A stretch of DNA of 64,000 nucleotides from Styela clava (taxonomy: Eukaryota > Chordata > Ascidiacea > Stolidobranchia > Styelidae), in the NCBI RefSeq assembly GCF_964204865.1, contig NC_135252.1, positions 12,111,383 to 12,175,382 on the forward strand, written 5' to 3'. This document shows, one piece after another, positions 13,352 through 24,989 of this stretch. The translations under genes were made by a program, and so were the position numbers. The notes under the pieces are model-generated. The model saw only the letters and a program-made list of their open reading frames with translations. It was not told the DNA's origin and searched no databases. Within the stretch, counting starts at the first letter, position 1. Each line of letters starts with the position of its first letter.

Positions 13352-13690
13352 TGGATGGACCTTTCCCCGAGCATCGACTTCCTTGTTTACTTCGTGACAT
13401 TGGCCAATGAGCAAGATGCAAAAGGTGACGTACTATGCTCCCTTTTCGCATCCGCTCAGACACTTTTCTCACTCAGACAGATTTTCAAGCGTGGTCGTAA
13501 ACATTACCTCATTTTCGCGTTTTTGAACTCTATTCGTTAGTTTTCACAATGACATTAAACAACATGATGCGCAACTCCGGCATTTTTGTCCGAAGATCGT
13601 ATTGGATAGCACGCTCCAATGCACATACTTGACGAGACGAAAACGAGCGGATGTGTGCTGCTTTCAAGGCGTAGCACGAATGGCGTTCGT
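13352..13690 (+). repeat. partial copy of the GGACCTTTCCCCGA MITE plus neighbouring repeat
   Basis: 13356-13545 matches 17598-17788 nearly base for base (CCTTTCCCCGAGCATCGACTT, TCACTCAGACAGATTTT). 13545-13690 matches the reverse complement of about 17000-17180 (AATGACATTAAACAACATGAT). So the same two blocks occur in opposite relative orientation at the two places. Confidence 0.65.
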
Positions 13691-14289
13691 GCCTGCTTCG
13701 ACAGTTGTTGTCGATTTTAATGATATTTTGGAAAGTTAAGGTAAAAAGAAATCGGAAAAAGGCAAGGTAAATACTATTGTGGTATATCACACCCGGGCAT
13801 CGCACTGTTAAGTACATGTGGGAAAGACAGCCTTTGTCAAAGACTACGAAGTTATTAATTCAGTACGGTACGTAGTTGCCCATTTGCCGAAATTACATAT
13901 TTACTTACTCCTTATGGTTTCAAATAGTTCCTGCACCTCCGGTTAGATTCTTTTAATCAGTGAGGATATTTACTCATTGCTGATTGCTGCTCATTGTAAT
14001 ATACTATTGTGCATTCACTTATATTTGCGTATTGAATCAAAGTGTTAACAAGTTCACCTAACATTTCACTCATACCGGTCTATCTTGTATAGTCTGATCT
14101 CTCAAGTATTTGGAGCCGCGAATGCTTGTAATTTTCTGACTAAACCCTTTTATTAGTTGGTTTATATACCAAATTCAGTAAAATATGAGATATTGGATTT
14201 ATTAGCTTTTCCATTCTAAACCATATAGACTGCTTTATTTATTCTTAACGAAAATTAATAAATCTCCTCTCTTTCTTCACATGTGAAAG

Positions 14290-14543
14290 TTGTGGACAAA
14301 CCTGTCTAAGCATTGTGAGACTCCTGCAGCACAAGAGGTAATAGCAGAAATAGTAAGTATATCAATCAAGAAATTAAGCCGACATGAAGCAAAACTTTCA
14401 ACTATTCGTCTAATCTTAATTTCCTATTATTTATTCACAGGACAACTATAGCAGAAGGGGAGATATCAGAAGTCTGGCGACATATCAGTGACAGTGTGAT
14501 TCCAAGAAATATAATTAGAGTACTCCATAAATGTTTGCAATAG
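14290..14543 (+). CDS. candidate last two exons of an unknown gene
   Basis: Exon 14290-14337 follows the pyrimidine tract CTCCTCTCTTTCTTC and ends at AAGAG|GTAATAG. Exon 14441-14543 follows CCTATTATTTATTCACAG and ends in TAG. The phases match (2 then 1). The joined reading gives CGQTCLSIVRLLQHKR, then TTIAEGEISEVWRHISDS and a C-terminus ending LHKCLQ. The first piece resembles the single zinc-finger motif seen near the end of some LINE proteins, so a relic is possible. Upstream exons were not found. Confidence 0.3.
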
Positions 14544-14868
14544 AAAAACAACCTATGGAGGCATGCAAAGACATTTGACCCTCCGGTAGAGTTGTGTATG
14601 GCCCCCACATCCTGCAGGGCTTGAGGAAAAAAACTAAAACTTCCCAGCGTAAGATTGCATAAGCGGTCTTATTTGTAATAAGGCACAAAACACGCCAGAC
14701 ATACTTAAAACAGCTTTGGAAAATGAGGATTACGGGTAACTCACTGCACCTGTGTTATATTTGGTTCATCAACTTTTGTTAGTACTATAGAAAAAATTAC
14801 GGAAGGCGTATAAGCATCATTCATGATAAAATACTATCATATATTTTTTGGACAACTTCAATCTAGAC
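14544..14868. other. intergenic, nothing recognised
   Basis: AT-rich sequence with no supported reading frame, RNA gene or repeat copy that I can see. Confidence 0.5.
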
Positions 14869-15879
14869 CAGGGATCTTAAACTCGCGTCCCCAGAGAACT
14901 TCCAGTGCGGCCCTCGAACGCTTAACAATAATTGTAATAGTATTTTGGAAGTTTTTTTTTTATCTAAATGTAATAGATTTTTCAAACCTTTTAAAGTGAG
15001 ATTGATTATCCACACAGAAAACAATTTACTGAAAGTAGTTTTGAAATATTAATTTTTTTTGTCCACATTTTGACCCAATTAAGAATACACATCAAGCTAG
15101 CAAGAGAATACTTGAATAAAACACTTGAGTGATTAAATCAAACGCAAAGTACATGAAGAAAGTGGCATTTTCGAAGAAAATGGGAGTTGCAATATTTCTG
15201 CTTTCCACAAAATTTTGAAGCACATTGTTTAATTTGTCATATTTCCACTAATACAATGAAAAAACACAATAAGCTCAGCAGTCAATATGACAAATTCGAA
15301 GACCAACTTCGAACAGAAAATTTCCATGTGTTTGTATATTAATATAATTATACAACGACTTGGTTACTAAAAATCTATATCAATAATAATTCAAGCAATC
15401 CTATGCCACGCAATGTGGTGCGAAATGTCTTGTCGAAAAAATCTGTCATTTTTTTTTACTGATCTATACATGAAATGATAAAAGTAACTTTTTTTGCATT
15501 ACTGGAATTAATTAAACATTTGCAAAGATCCAGATTAACCCATGATCATGTGGCCTCGTTATTTAGAGTTGGTACTATAAAATCATTTCAGCCTGGCCTT
15601 AGTATGCTGGTGACATTTTATGATTTTTTATAATAATTACAGTAACTTGCAAATGTTGCAATAATAGTGGAATGCAAATATCAATATGTAATTGCATTTG
15701 AAATTGAAGAAAATAATAAAACTTAATCCAACTGTTTAGTTGCATCACAATATATGTCACAAACTAAAACTATCTTAAAAATATCTTTCAAGTATACATT
15801 ATCAAAAACTGTTTGCGGCCCTTTTTACAATTTCCAAATCGCAATGCGGCTCTCGAAAACCCATGAGTTTGAACCACTG
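14869..15879. mobile_element. non-autonomous hAT-type element
   Basis: The left end CAGGGATCTTAAACTCGCG and the reverse complement of the right end, CAGTGGTTCAAACTCATGG, form an imperfect hAT-style TIR. Both are followed inward by GCGGCCCT / GCCGCA-type sequence. The 8 bases before (ATCTAGAC) and after (ATCTATTC) are only partly alike, so the target duplication has decayed. The ~1-kb interior is AT-rich without a transposase frame. Confidence 0.65.
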
Positions 15880-16989
15880 ATCTATTCTAGACGATTCAAG
15901 CATTGCTTTGGGAAATAATATCACTTCAATTAAATTGAAATAATCATAATCTTGCTATATTAAATACAAAATCGTTGCTATCATAAAGGTAAACCAATTC
16001 AGCCACTCGAAATATATTGGCCTTCACAAAGCAATGGAGGCAAAATTGAGAGTTCATGAGCTATGAACATTTGTTCCTTTCTTTGTCTTGAACTTTTCAT
16101 ACTCCACAGCCCCTATTAATTTTTTATAATTTTAATTACCATGTGATGGTCATACATATCTTTAACTTGTATTTTCTGTCATGATGTATTATCTCAATGT
16201 GCCAAACTATTAATTAGTGTGCATATTTTGCTTCCAGATGACATAAATGTATTGTCTTGTTTATTACCTCAGCTTGGAGTATTGACAAGAAAAAGGTGCC
16301 AGCAAATTAGGTAAAATTTTTTTTAACTCTTTGTTATAATCAGAATTCACAATCAATAGGAATTATAAACAGCCAACAATCAATAAGAATTTTATGCGAA
16401 ATGCCTCAGAATAAATTTGTCCAAAATCGGAGAAAGGCAAAAATTATAGGTAGTTTCCACTTTCCATCCACACAAGCATTTCAAGAAGACTTGCTCGAGC
16501 CAAACTAAATGAGCATCGTCAGGTGATCGGTAAGGCTGCAAGTTGAATTCAGCCCTGCAACCTCCTGCATAGAAGATAATATTAATTAGTAGGCTATGAG
16601 CTAAATTCCTAAATTTAAACAAACTCATCTACGATGCATTATGTACCAGCAATGTTACCTACGATTAACTGAATATGTAATATGTCTAATATATTCAACT
16701 ACAAAAGCAAGTTCGATAGGTGCAAACTTTGTGTTATGGAATTGTATCACAGCACAGTTTTGTATGACACCCTCTTTAAATGAAATTTCAATGATTAAGC
16801 GCAAACCTTAAAATTACTAACTTTGAACTTTGTCATTATCTGCAAAATGTTCCACACAAATCTTTCCGCTATCGCGTTTGTAATCTTCACTGATGAAAAA
16901 AGGCCATGATGTCCAAAATTGCTCTTTACAGCTTGCCTGCCATTCCAGCTTTCCAAGTGAGCAAAATTTCTTAGATATAGAGATTATTT
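15880..16989. other. intergenic, nothing firm
   Basis: No supported gene. A minus-strand frame at 16392-16628 has no start, splice or family support. Confidence 0.45.
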
Positions 16990-17594
16990 TGTTTCGTTAC
17001 AGGCGCAAAAAGGCAGGTACTACACGTAAAAAAGACGCCGAGTAGCAAAAGCGAGCGGAAAACGGACGCGAAAGGCGACGAGAAATATGTGCATTGGAGC
17101 GTATCATGAAATACAATCTTTCGCCTGTAGTCTTATGGAGTGACGTCAGAGTTGCCTATCATGTTGTTTAATGTCATTGGTTTTCAGTTGTGTTTCGGAA
17201 ACTTAAATATAAATCAGATAGGATAGGATTTACATATTTATCCCGGGGGAGAGGAAAGCCGATAAGACGGCTTATCCATATGGCGAACCACGGCCTCTCG
17301 TCCGGTTACCATTCCAAGTCGGGTATGGGATTAGATTTACTGTATTGTTTGTTTTGGGAAGCATGGACTTGGTGGTGGAGGAAGCCGTAACCGACCAGCG
17401 GTTACGTGAACCACCCAACGACGGCGAGGAGTCCAGCAATCCTCTCGCACATAACCATCCCTGCATGGGATTCGAACCTGCGAACCCACGCAGAGTAGTT
17501 AGAGGTGCGGTGGCGAGCGTATTCCTAACGCTTAGCCCGTTGAGCCACACCGCCATAATTCAATGATTACTCTGTCTTTCTAGGCGTTTTAATT
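16990..17594. repeat. repeat block interrupted by a SINE
   Basis: 17000-17180 is the reverse of 13545-13690. 17187-17220 plus 17555-17594 (TTTTCAGTTGTGTTTCGGAA, then CATAATTCAATG) reappear uninterrupted at 17785-17867. Comparing the two shows the SINE inserted at ..AAATCAGATA | ATAATTCAATG. Confidence 0.65.
17221..17554 (-). mobile_element. full-length tRNA-derived SINE
   Basis: Read on the minus strand, the head carries a polymerase III A box (TGGCTCAACGG, 17537-17547) and B box (GGTTCGAATCC, 17468-17478). A ~230-base body follows, ending with CCGTGGTTCGCCATATGG and ..ATAAATATGTAAATCCTAT. It is bounded by repeat DNA whose empty version exists at 17785-17867, which defines both ends. Head-less copies lie at 893, 5415, 52590 and 52800, all in the same orientation. 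The tRNA of origin was not determined. Confidence 0.85.
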
Positions 17595-18100
17595 TAATGG
17601 ACCTTTCCCCGAGCATCGACTTTCTTGTTTACTTCGTGACATTGGCCAATCAGCAAATTGCAAAAAGTGACGTAACAATGGTCCCTTTTCGCATCTTCTC
17701 AGACACTTTTCTCACTCAGACAGATTTTTAAGCGTGGTCGTAAACATTACCTCGTTTTCGCATTTTTGAACTCTATTCGTTAGTTTTCAGTTGTGTTTTG
17801 GAAACTCAAATGTAAATCACATAATTCAATGGTCACCCTGTCTTCCTAGGAGTTTTAATTTAATTGCAGTAATAAAAATTTGTGTATAAATAGCTGTGAT
17901 AGACTAGGCTGAAATTCTTTAACGGTACTTTTAAAAAACAGATTGTTGTATGCGATGAATCATAATGATGGTTTGAAACACGTACCCTATTTCACAGGCG
18001 CCAACTCGCAAAAGCACTCTTAAAATAGCCCTGAAAATTTTGCAATGGTAAAGTATAGGAAGAATTTTTCGGGGGTCAAAGGTCGGGGAAAGGTCCATTA
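17595..18100. mobile_element. MITE with TAATGGACCTTTCCCCGA ends
   Basis: Perfect 18-base TIR at 17595-17612 and 18083-18100, 506 bases in all, no coding potential. Partial relatives occur at 13356 (plus), about 18354-18410 (plus, diverged) and 53640-53760 (minus). Its inner part repeats the sequence immediately to its left. Confidence 0.75.
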
Positions 18101-18463
18101 GAATTAGATGATTAGGCTACATTGAGAAAGCATCGCCATTTAGCTGGATCAATTCAATTGCAATTTTTGTAGAACCAGGCTCAGCTGAAAGCATTTATTA
18201 CTGACAGGGGCACACTACGCCCCGTTGGGTAATCCAATCTGGCCCGGCTGATGCTGCTACAACCAAACTAAAACAAAATTTTGATATTTTAGCTTAAAAA
18301 ATCAAAATATATTTTATTTGTAAAAACATAGTTTAGTTCAAAGCTAAAAGATTGTTCCCCGGGCAGCGACTTCCATGTTTATATCCGCAATAAGTTTCAG
18401 CTCCTACAAAGCGTCACGGCTCTAAAGCCCAACCTTCCGACCCCGATACTAATTGGTTTAGGC
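18101..18463. other. intergenic with a diverged MITE fragment
   Basis: 18350-18412 (TTCCCCGGGCAGCGACTTCC..TGTTTA) is a diverged copy of the MITE start. CAGGGGCACACTACGCCCCG at 18207 looks like a hAT end, but no partner was found. The last 8 bases (18456-18463) are the target duplication of the next element. Confidence 0.45.
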
Positions 18464-19676
18464 TATTGGTTCCCAACCCCTCTACCCTGGCGCCGGCGGA
18501 CCGGTAAAATTAAATGTACTCGCGGCAAAAACTTGAAATGACCGGAACAGAAGAGAATAACATATGTTTGCTTGTCATAATGCAATGTCGAGCACTCAAT
18601 ATGCTTCTGGACAAAAGAGGCACACTTAAAAACATTCCACACGAAGTACACTATCAAATAATGTGTCGGCCAAAAATTGAAATGTGTGAAACATAAAATA
18701 ATACGATATATTTGCGTAATGAAATGTAGTGCGGGGCACCCATTATGCGTAAGAAATGCACGCATAAAATATCTCACATAAAAAACGTGTATATGCCAAA
18801 TCATGCATGTACAAAATTAACTCTAGAGTCTAGTGAGAATTTTGCTGCTGTTTCGTTTCCAATACAGGATTGCAAACAAAGCCTCAAAAAGAGTTCCAGC
18901 AACACGTATAACTCTGCAACAAGTACAGACAGCAGTTTGATTGCTCGATTACTTAGCGATGGGTATTGATTATCTAGAGATATCTATAATTGTGACACTG
19001 ATTTATTTTTAAATCTGGACTGTAAAGCAGAATTACAATTTTAATCAAGATTTTATTTTTTCATCGTGTTCATCATATTAATCCATCTGCAGTTGCTCGA
19101 CACCTCAAACGAAATGAATTTACAATACATTGACAAAGTCGTCGGTAACTTAGCACCAGGCTCAAAACCTACGGTGTCTGCTCAAAATACTGGAAACGAT
19201 CTCTGCGGCCCATGCTTTTTTGCTCGTCTCGTTACCACCTGCAGGGTCGCAACAAGTTCATATCTTATTGGAATATTATACTGTTCTTGACTGATTTCTA
19301 ATTTAAACAAAGAAATATGCATTATGTTTTATATGGAGGGTTATAATCAGAAAAAATACACAGAACAGTAAAAACACGCATGCCGATTTTTAGGTTTCTG
19401 AATCTTGCGAAATTTAATGGAGCGCAATCGCGATGAATCAGAGACGAAAAAGCGAAAAGGTGAATACTCGGCGACAAGACGTCGCGAAAGACATCGCCAA
19501 GATGTCGCGAAATACGTCGCAAGATGACGGCGGAAAAGAAATTGCGTAATAAACCAACGCAATCTCATCTTCGGTTAGCGATTAAGACGGCGCAAAAACA
19601 ACGAAATTTCTCGCGGACCTTCATAAAAGCTTCGCGGACCGGCACATGTCCGCGGACCGGCGGTCGGGAACCACTG
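18464..19676. mobile_element. non-autonomous hAT element with perfect 8-bp target duplication
   Basis: Flanked by GTTTAGGC on both sides (18456-18463 and 19677-19684). The ends TATTGGTTCCCAACC and (reverse) CAGTGGTTCCCGACC are hAT-like, followed inward by CCGGCGGACCGG / CCGGTCCGCGG. The 1.2-kb interior has only short frames with no transposase similarity that I recognise. Confidence 0.82.
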
Positions 19677-19684
19677 GTTTAGGC

Positions 19685-20968
19685 AACAACAAATCTGAGG
19701 ACTGTTATTTTTTTTTGCCATTTTCGGATTTTTTTTATCGTGGGCCTGTTTATTTACTAAAATGAACATTATGGGGTAATGGTTTGAATATTTATGTTTA
19801 TTTTATGTATCGGTAATTATAAGGTTTTACGACGAGTTCTAAACTGCGATGTTTGTCGGACTGAGTGAATTGCAAATGAGATTATCCGGAAGTTTATGTA
19901 AGTGTAGGTATTTTCTTGAACCGAAATTTATTTTGTAGTTTCATATTACTATGCTTTGAAGGCGAATAGCAAAATATTCACAATCAACCGTGTTAATTCT
20001 ATTTTTCACAATATTAAAATAATGAACTAGTCTTTTCTTGCAATTTTTTTGGAAAAAATGTTGGAAACAAACAAAACATGCGTTTAAATGACGTCCTAAT
20101 AAATGCAGAACACTGAAAATAAAAAAAGGCCTAGCTTAGTTTCTGTTGCAAGTTTCACTCTCGTTATAAAGTACAATTTTCGTGTACAATTATCAGTTGA
20201 AATAAAATATTATTATCTCTTGCATTTCGTTGAAAAAATCGTCTCTGGCTCTGTGTTCCTATACAAACGGAATCTAATTTTTGAAAATTTAAAAATAAAA
20301 AATTGTGCCAGTAATTATAGTAATCGTATTTAGCAATTGTAATTTACTAAAGCTGGGCTTTAATGAATGTTCTTAGCATTTGCACATCGGACACCGGACA
20401 AAAAATCAGATGGTCGGTAACAATACGGAGAATTCACAAAAGTTAAGACATGATTCAGAATAAAAGATGTTCATAATTAGAAACTACTTTGTCGATCATA
20501 CTACGCTATGCATTTGGGAAATTCGTTTGCTGACGTATTCATACGACCACTTTTATATTTATAGGAACGTATGACAACACATATACATTATTATGGAAAT
20601 CTAATTTGATTAGAGATAATTCCCAGAGAGACGTAGATCGGCCAATTAATATCTTTTAGAGGTGTTACTTCCAGTGAGTTATATTGTTTCGGCCAAGTTC
20701 TGTTTGTACATTAGAAAATCGCATTTTTCTTGGTTTAGTTTCAGTATTAAGTTTAAAAAGCGTATTAGCATGCATTTTATTGTAGGGATCATTCCAATCT
20801 AATTCTTAAACAACTAATAAATTAATTTATCCAATGCTTTCAGCGACATGCGTGGAATGTTAAATACCAGACGTCACACAGAATTATTTTGAAAAGAAAT
20901 TCTGTCAAATTGGGCCTGGGGGTATTATTGCGTCTATACTTGAAATTGTTTAAAATTATGTGCTACAG
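19685..20968. other. intergenic, nothing recognised
   Basis: AT-rich, no supported reading frame, RNA gene or repeat copy seen. Confidence 0.5.
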
Positions 20969-21290
20969 ATGGCCAGTTTTTATGCGGCGGTTAACAACAG
21001 CTCTAATAGGTAACGGCATGGAAAGAAATATCATGAACCAGATAAGAGCATTAAAGTGCGCGTTGATGCCAAGTTTGAAATTGGCAACCGCGAAATCGTG
21101 GCCCTGATGGAGAGGTTGTCAGATATACCCTTTGCATTATATCAGTAAAATCTGACAACAAAGGCTATGATGGTTCAAGTCAGCGTTACTGGTCTTTGGT
21201 GCCGTTCAAAAAAGTTTGGTGGTTGTTTGAAATGTTAGCGTTGCATAAAATGATGAAATTGATTTGGACAGGTGTACTCTGATTGCCAAT
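20969..21290 (+). pseudogene. possible decayed coding segment, identity unknown
   Basis: From ATG at 20969 the frame reads MASFYAAVNNSSN, one stop, then about 40 protein-like residues including KVRVDAKFEIGNREIVALME. A shift of frame leads into QRYWSLVPFKKVWWLFEML and a stop. Composition looks protein-like, but it is broken by a stop and a frameshift, and I do not recognise the family. Confidence 0.2.
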
Positions 21291-21317
21291 TTATCGTCCA
21301 ACGAATAGTATGCCACA

Positions 21318-22905
21318 AGATGTATTAATTTATTATTTTTGATCTACATCAACGATCTCGCCCATTGTTCATCATTCTTCTCAAAATTATTCGCGGATGA
21401 CACCAATCTCCTCGACAGCGACAAATCTCTCCCTGCTCTTCATTCAAGAGTGAACTCTGAAATAGTAAAAGTAGCTAATTGGATGAAGGCTAATAAATTA
21501 TCTATAAACGTCGACAAATCCAAAACTATGCTTATTTCACCAAATAAACATAAAACTCAAACCAAATTTTCGATTGATATTGGCAACACTAGATTAGAAA
21601 ATGTAAGTTCTTACAAATATTTGGGCATATTTTTGGATAGCCAATTGAAATGGGATATTCACATAATGAACTTGGCTGCTAAACTATCTAGATCAGTTGG
21701 AATACTGTACAAACTTAGGCACTTTGTACCTGTAACAACTCTCCGTATGATTTACCATTCTCTATTCCAAACCCACATTCAATATGGCATTATTGCATGG
21801 GGTTCAGCCAATAGAACTCTATTACATCAAATCGAGATTATCCAAAATAGAGCCATCCGTGCTCTTTCTGGTAGTGGACGTCGCGAACAACTCAATCCAA
21901 TCTACCATGAACTTCAAATTATAAAACTGACAGATATTCATAAAATAGAGGTACTGAAACTGATGCATCAACATCATAACAATAAACTCCCTGTCACATT
22001 TACTCATTATTTCTATAAGCAAAGTAATATTCATTCACATAGTACACGGTCTTCTACCCATGGTTCTTACTATGTGCATCGTTTCACCACCAAACTAACA
22101 CAAAATTCAATAAAATATTTAGGTGTTAAATTATGGAACTCTTTGGCTGATAGTATTCGAAACATGAATTACGATGCATACAAACAAGCATTGAAAAAGG
22201 TATACCTAGGCGGCTATATACTTGATCCGTCAGCTTTTCAAATAATATGATTTCCTTTCCTGGCGTATTGTATATATCAGTATATAGACGTTCATATACG
22301 GTAGGCTAGTCTCCGTAACGTACGGCACCCTTCCGGTCTTGATGCCTCGCCCTGTTACCGGTACTGTGATGGGATATTGTTCCGTACAAATTCCGATTTA
22401 CTTGAATTCTTGCTGTTACCATATCCAGTTATTTTTTGTGTGATCCTACTCCACTAATAAAATGGTCCTTACGTTTCGTATCCAATATGCCTCAGTAGGC
22501 TACAACAACCAGCTTTTGATCGCTGCTAGCAACGAGCTTCATTCATTTCTTGTTACGGTCCATGAACGCACAGTTGAACCCCACGAGGGCGCTGTCGCGT
22601 GTATTATTACTCTGGTGGTATTTTGTTTCTCTGTTAATTATGATTAATTAAATTTGTATAATTTTTTTTTTGTCATTCCCTCTAAATCTCCAGCCCACAG
22701 GTGTCGCTGACTCGATGACTGTCACAGTCTTTCGCGACTCCTTATCTATTGCTATGAATCTCTCACTTGTATGAATTCTGATGTGTATATTTAATTTTTT
22801 ACGATTGTCATTATACACGTTTGTCAATTTTTCGTGCTTTAAATTTTGTGTTAATTCTTGCATGATAGAAATAAATTATCTGAATCTGAATCTGAATCTG
22901 AATAT
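21318..22905 (+). mobile_element. 5'-truncated LINE (non-LTR retrotransposon)
   Basis: Contains the C-terminal half of a reverse transcriptase, about 630 bases of 3' untranslated sequence, and a tail of short (TGAATC) repeats at 22881-22902. Such microsatellite tails are typical of CR1/L2-like LINEs. The 5' end is lost in the RT domain, the usual result of incomplete target-primed reverse transcription. Confidence 0.82.
21339..22250 (+). pseudogene. reverse transcriptase C-terminal fragment of the LINE
   Basis: An open frame of 303 codons beginning inside the RT palm: IYINDL, then the catalytic LFADDTNLL (residues about 17-25), the LSINVDKSKTML block, YKYLGIFLDSQLKW (thumb start) and a long C-terminal helical region (IAWGSANRTLLHQIEIIQNR). 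The endonuclease and the first half of RT are missing, so it cannot move by itself. The first Met is not a true start. The frame is intact to its stop, which suggests a fairly young insertion. Closest in style to jockey/CR1/L2-type LINEs. Confidence 0.85.
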
Positions 22906-23466
22906 ATCCATAAGAATGTTTATGATGCCAGAAATGAAGTTCCGAAAATCAGGTCAAAATACTTTTAGGTCTAATTCTCATGGTAAACATTGTATGTCAA
23001 GCCAAAATTGAATCGTGTGGAAGAAAAGGCACTTGCTCGAGGAGTATTTTATGCTCTCGGAAAATATGATGCAGGAGACTTTACATAATCGGTGCAGAAC
23101 TTACAATAACGTTTATCAAAATTGTGACATACTACGTTCATTTTTGTTGTATTGTTTTGTGGTCGAAGAAATGAATTTTGTCCCTAGTTTCCTAGAAAAA
23201 CACCCGAGCCTCTCGAACGGGCACCAATGTCCATTAAGGGTGTTTACAGAGAATAACTTGATGGAATGCAATGATAGGGAATATTTATGAGGTATCAGCA
23301 GTAAATTATTTATGGAAATGTTTTTCAAATTTTTTCGGTCAGAATTTAATGTACCGGTAATCATATTGTTCACATGCTTAGAATATTTTTGGGGCAATAT
23401 CGATTTGTTTACGTGGTTATGACGAAACACAAAAAATCTATTCATGCTTAAAGTGACTTCCAAGGA

Positions 23467-24483
23467 ATGGCGAGAATGGAAAACGACTCAGTGGTGTCTT
23501 ACAGGACCTCATTATTTATAAAATCATATCTGGATTTACTCCATGAAGAGCCCTCACTTGCGCTTGCATCGAGAGTATTATTTTGGATATTATCCATCAC
23601 TGGATTATTTGCCAATTTCATCGTAGTTTATGTCATAATCAAATACCGGAAAATACTTCTTCAGATTCCGTCTAACAGTTTACTTCTCAGTTTAGCTATT
23701 ACTGACATAATATGTGTTTGTATATTGATTGCTATTCGATGTGCCAATTTAGCTATGGAACATGATGATAGTGTAACTGCCGTACTTGTGTCCTCAGATG
23801 CGTTATTGGCATCCTGTGAAGTTGTTTTGAGCAATTGGACAGTGACAGCAATCGCAGTTTTTAATTTTTTGGGCGTTGTATATCCCATTAAATTTCGTAT
23901 ATTTGCCACTAAGAAAAAAGTCGCCAAGATTGTGGTATGTATTTGTGTGCTTGCGACAAGTGTGTCCATTCCATTCATATTTTTCCCACCGATTAAAAAC
24001 TTTGTCATAAATCATGAACATTTAATAATGGAAGATGTTTATATTTATTATTTAATCATTTTTGGTGTATTTTCGAATGTAACCCCTGTTATCGCAATTG
24101 TTATATTATATCCCATAATGTTATATAACCTCATTATGAAACACGAGCAGCACAGTAGAAGTGATTCTTTTCGAAAGAAAATGTACAATTCAATTAGGCA
24201 CATTTCATTTACATATGTATTATTTCTCATGTACGCTTCCTTTAACCTGGCAATTACTTTGACACTTTTCAGCTTTCTCGTTACTGATCAATTAGGTGAA
24301 AAACCCATTCCGGAATCAGCCAAACGATCGTTAAGATTCATGGTATTCATAGAGCCTTCTATAGTTTTTCACACTGTATTAAATCCGTTCCTTCACGCCT
24401 TATTAACTGAAAATTTCAAAAAATATTACGTTCCATCCTGTTGGAAAACAAAAGGAAGTGTATCAATTCCCAAAACATCATAA
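23467..24483 (+). CDS. orphan rhodopsin-like G-protein-coupled receptor, single exon
   Basis: A 338-residue membrane protein with seven hydrophobic segments at about 36-59, 69-92, 107-138, 152-174, 192-223, 243-271 and 292-313. Rhodopsin-family landmarks are present: G46..N50 in TM1, LSLAITD with D80 in TM2, and NPFLH (306-310) in place of NPxxY. Unusual: the DRY position reads FNF (132-134) before LGVVYP, TM6 lacks CWxP, and the second extracellular loop has no cysteine to pair with C117. A sequon (NDS) lies at 6-8. The ligand cannot be named; lineage-specific expansions of such receptors are common in invertebrates. Two Met codons (23467, 23476) compete as start. Confidence 0.8.
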   Translation: MARMENDSVVSYRTSLFIKSYLDLLHEEPSLALASRVLFWILSITGLFANFIVVYVIIKYRKILLQIPSNSLLLSLAITDIICVCILIAIRCANLAMEHDDSVTAVLVSSDALLASCEVVLSNWTVTAIAVFNFLGVVYPIKFRIFATKKKVAKIVVCICVLATSVSIPFIFFPPIKNFVINHEHLIMEDVYIYYLIIFGVFSNVTPVIAIVILYPIMLYNLIMKHEQHSRSDSFRKKMYNSIRHISFTYVLFLMYASFNLAITLTLFSFLVTDQLGEKPIPESAKRSLRFMVFIEPSIVFHTVLNPFLHALLTENFKKYYVPSCWKTKGSVSIPKTS

Positions 24484-24989
24484 GTTAAAATATTCTGTGG
24501 ATGATTTTGTGATATTTTAAAATTATTTTCTAGCTGAAAGAAGTGCTCTCATTTCCTTACATGAACTTTATCCTAGCCACTTTAACCTGTGTAGGAAGAA
24601 GTAAAGATAAAAAGTGTTTTTATCTCCGTTTCATATCTTTTACTATATATATATCCGTATGAATATATGAGACGGAATGGTAGACAGTTCACCATTCGCA
24701 TTAAATTTGTAATGAGTGGGCTCGACTAATGAGAGGAGGAAAATGAGAGAGAACATGCAAAATATTTGTATTGTAATAATTGAACGAACTACTGTGAATA
24801 ACTCGATGATTGGGATTGTTTGTCAAACTGACAGTTAACAAACTTTATTTAAAACTCATTAGTACAGTAACTCGACTTTTCTCGGTGACCAGGCTCCCAA
24901 GCAAAACTTGGAAACTTCATGACCTAATTTGATTTATTAGTTCAGCCTATCAGGCCATGGCCCAAATACCCCAAGCAGTCCATTTATAT
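24484..24989. other. intergenic
   Basis: 3' flank of the receptor gene. AT-rich; no further feature recognised. Confidence 0.45.

Noticed and set aside
16392..16628. Possible minus-strand exon
   Set aside because: The frame lacks a matching donor and neighbouring exons, and it reads poorly across both ends.
17221..17554. tRNA gene on the minus strand
   Set aside because: The A and B boxes sit in a repeated element with truncated copies elsewhere and an empty-site duplicate; it is a SINE, and no full cloverleaf was evident.
18204..18260. hAT-like left end CAGGGGCACACTACGCC
   Set aside because: No matching right end or target duplication was found in the next few kilobases.
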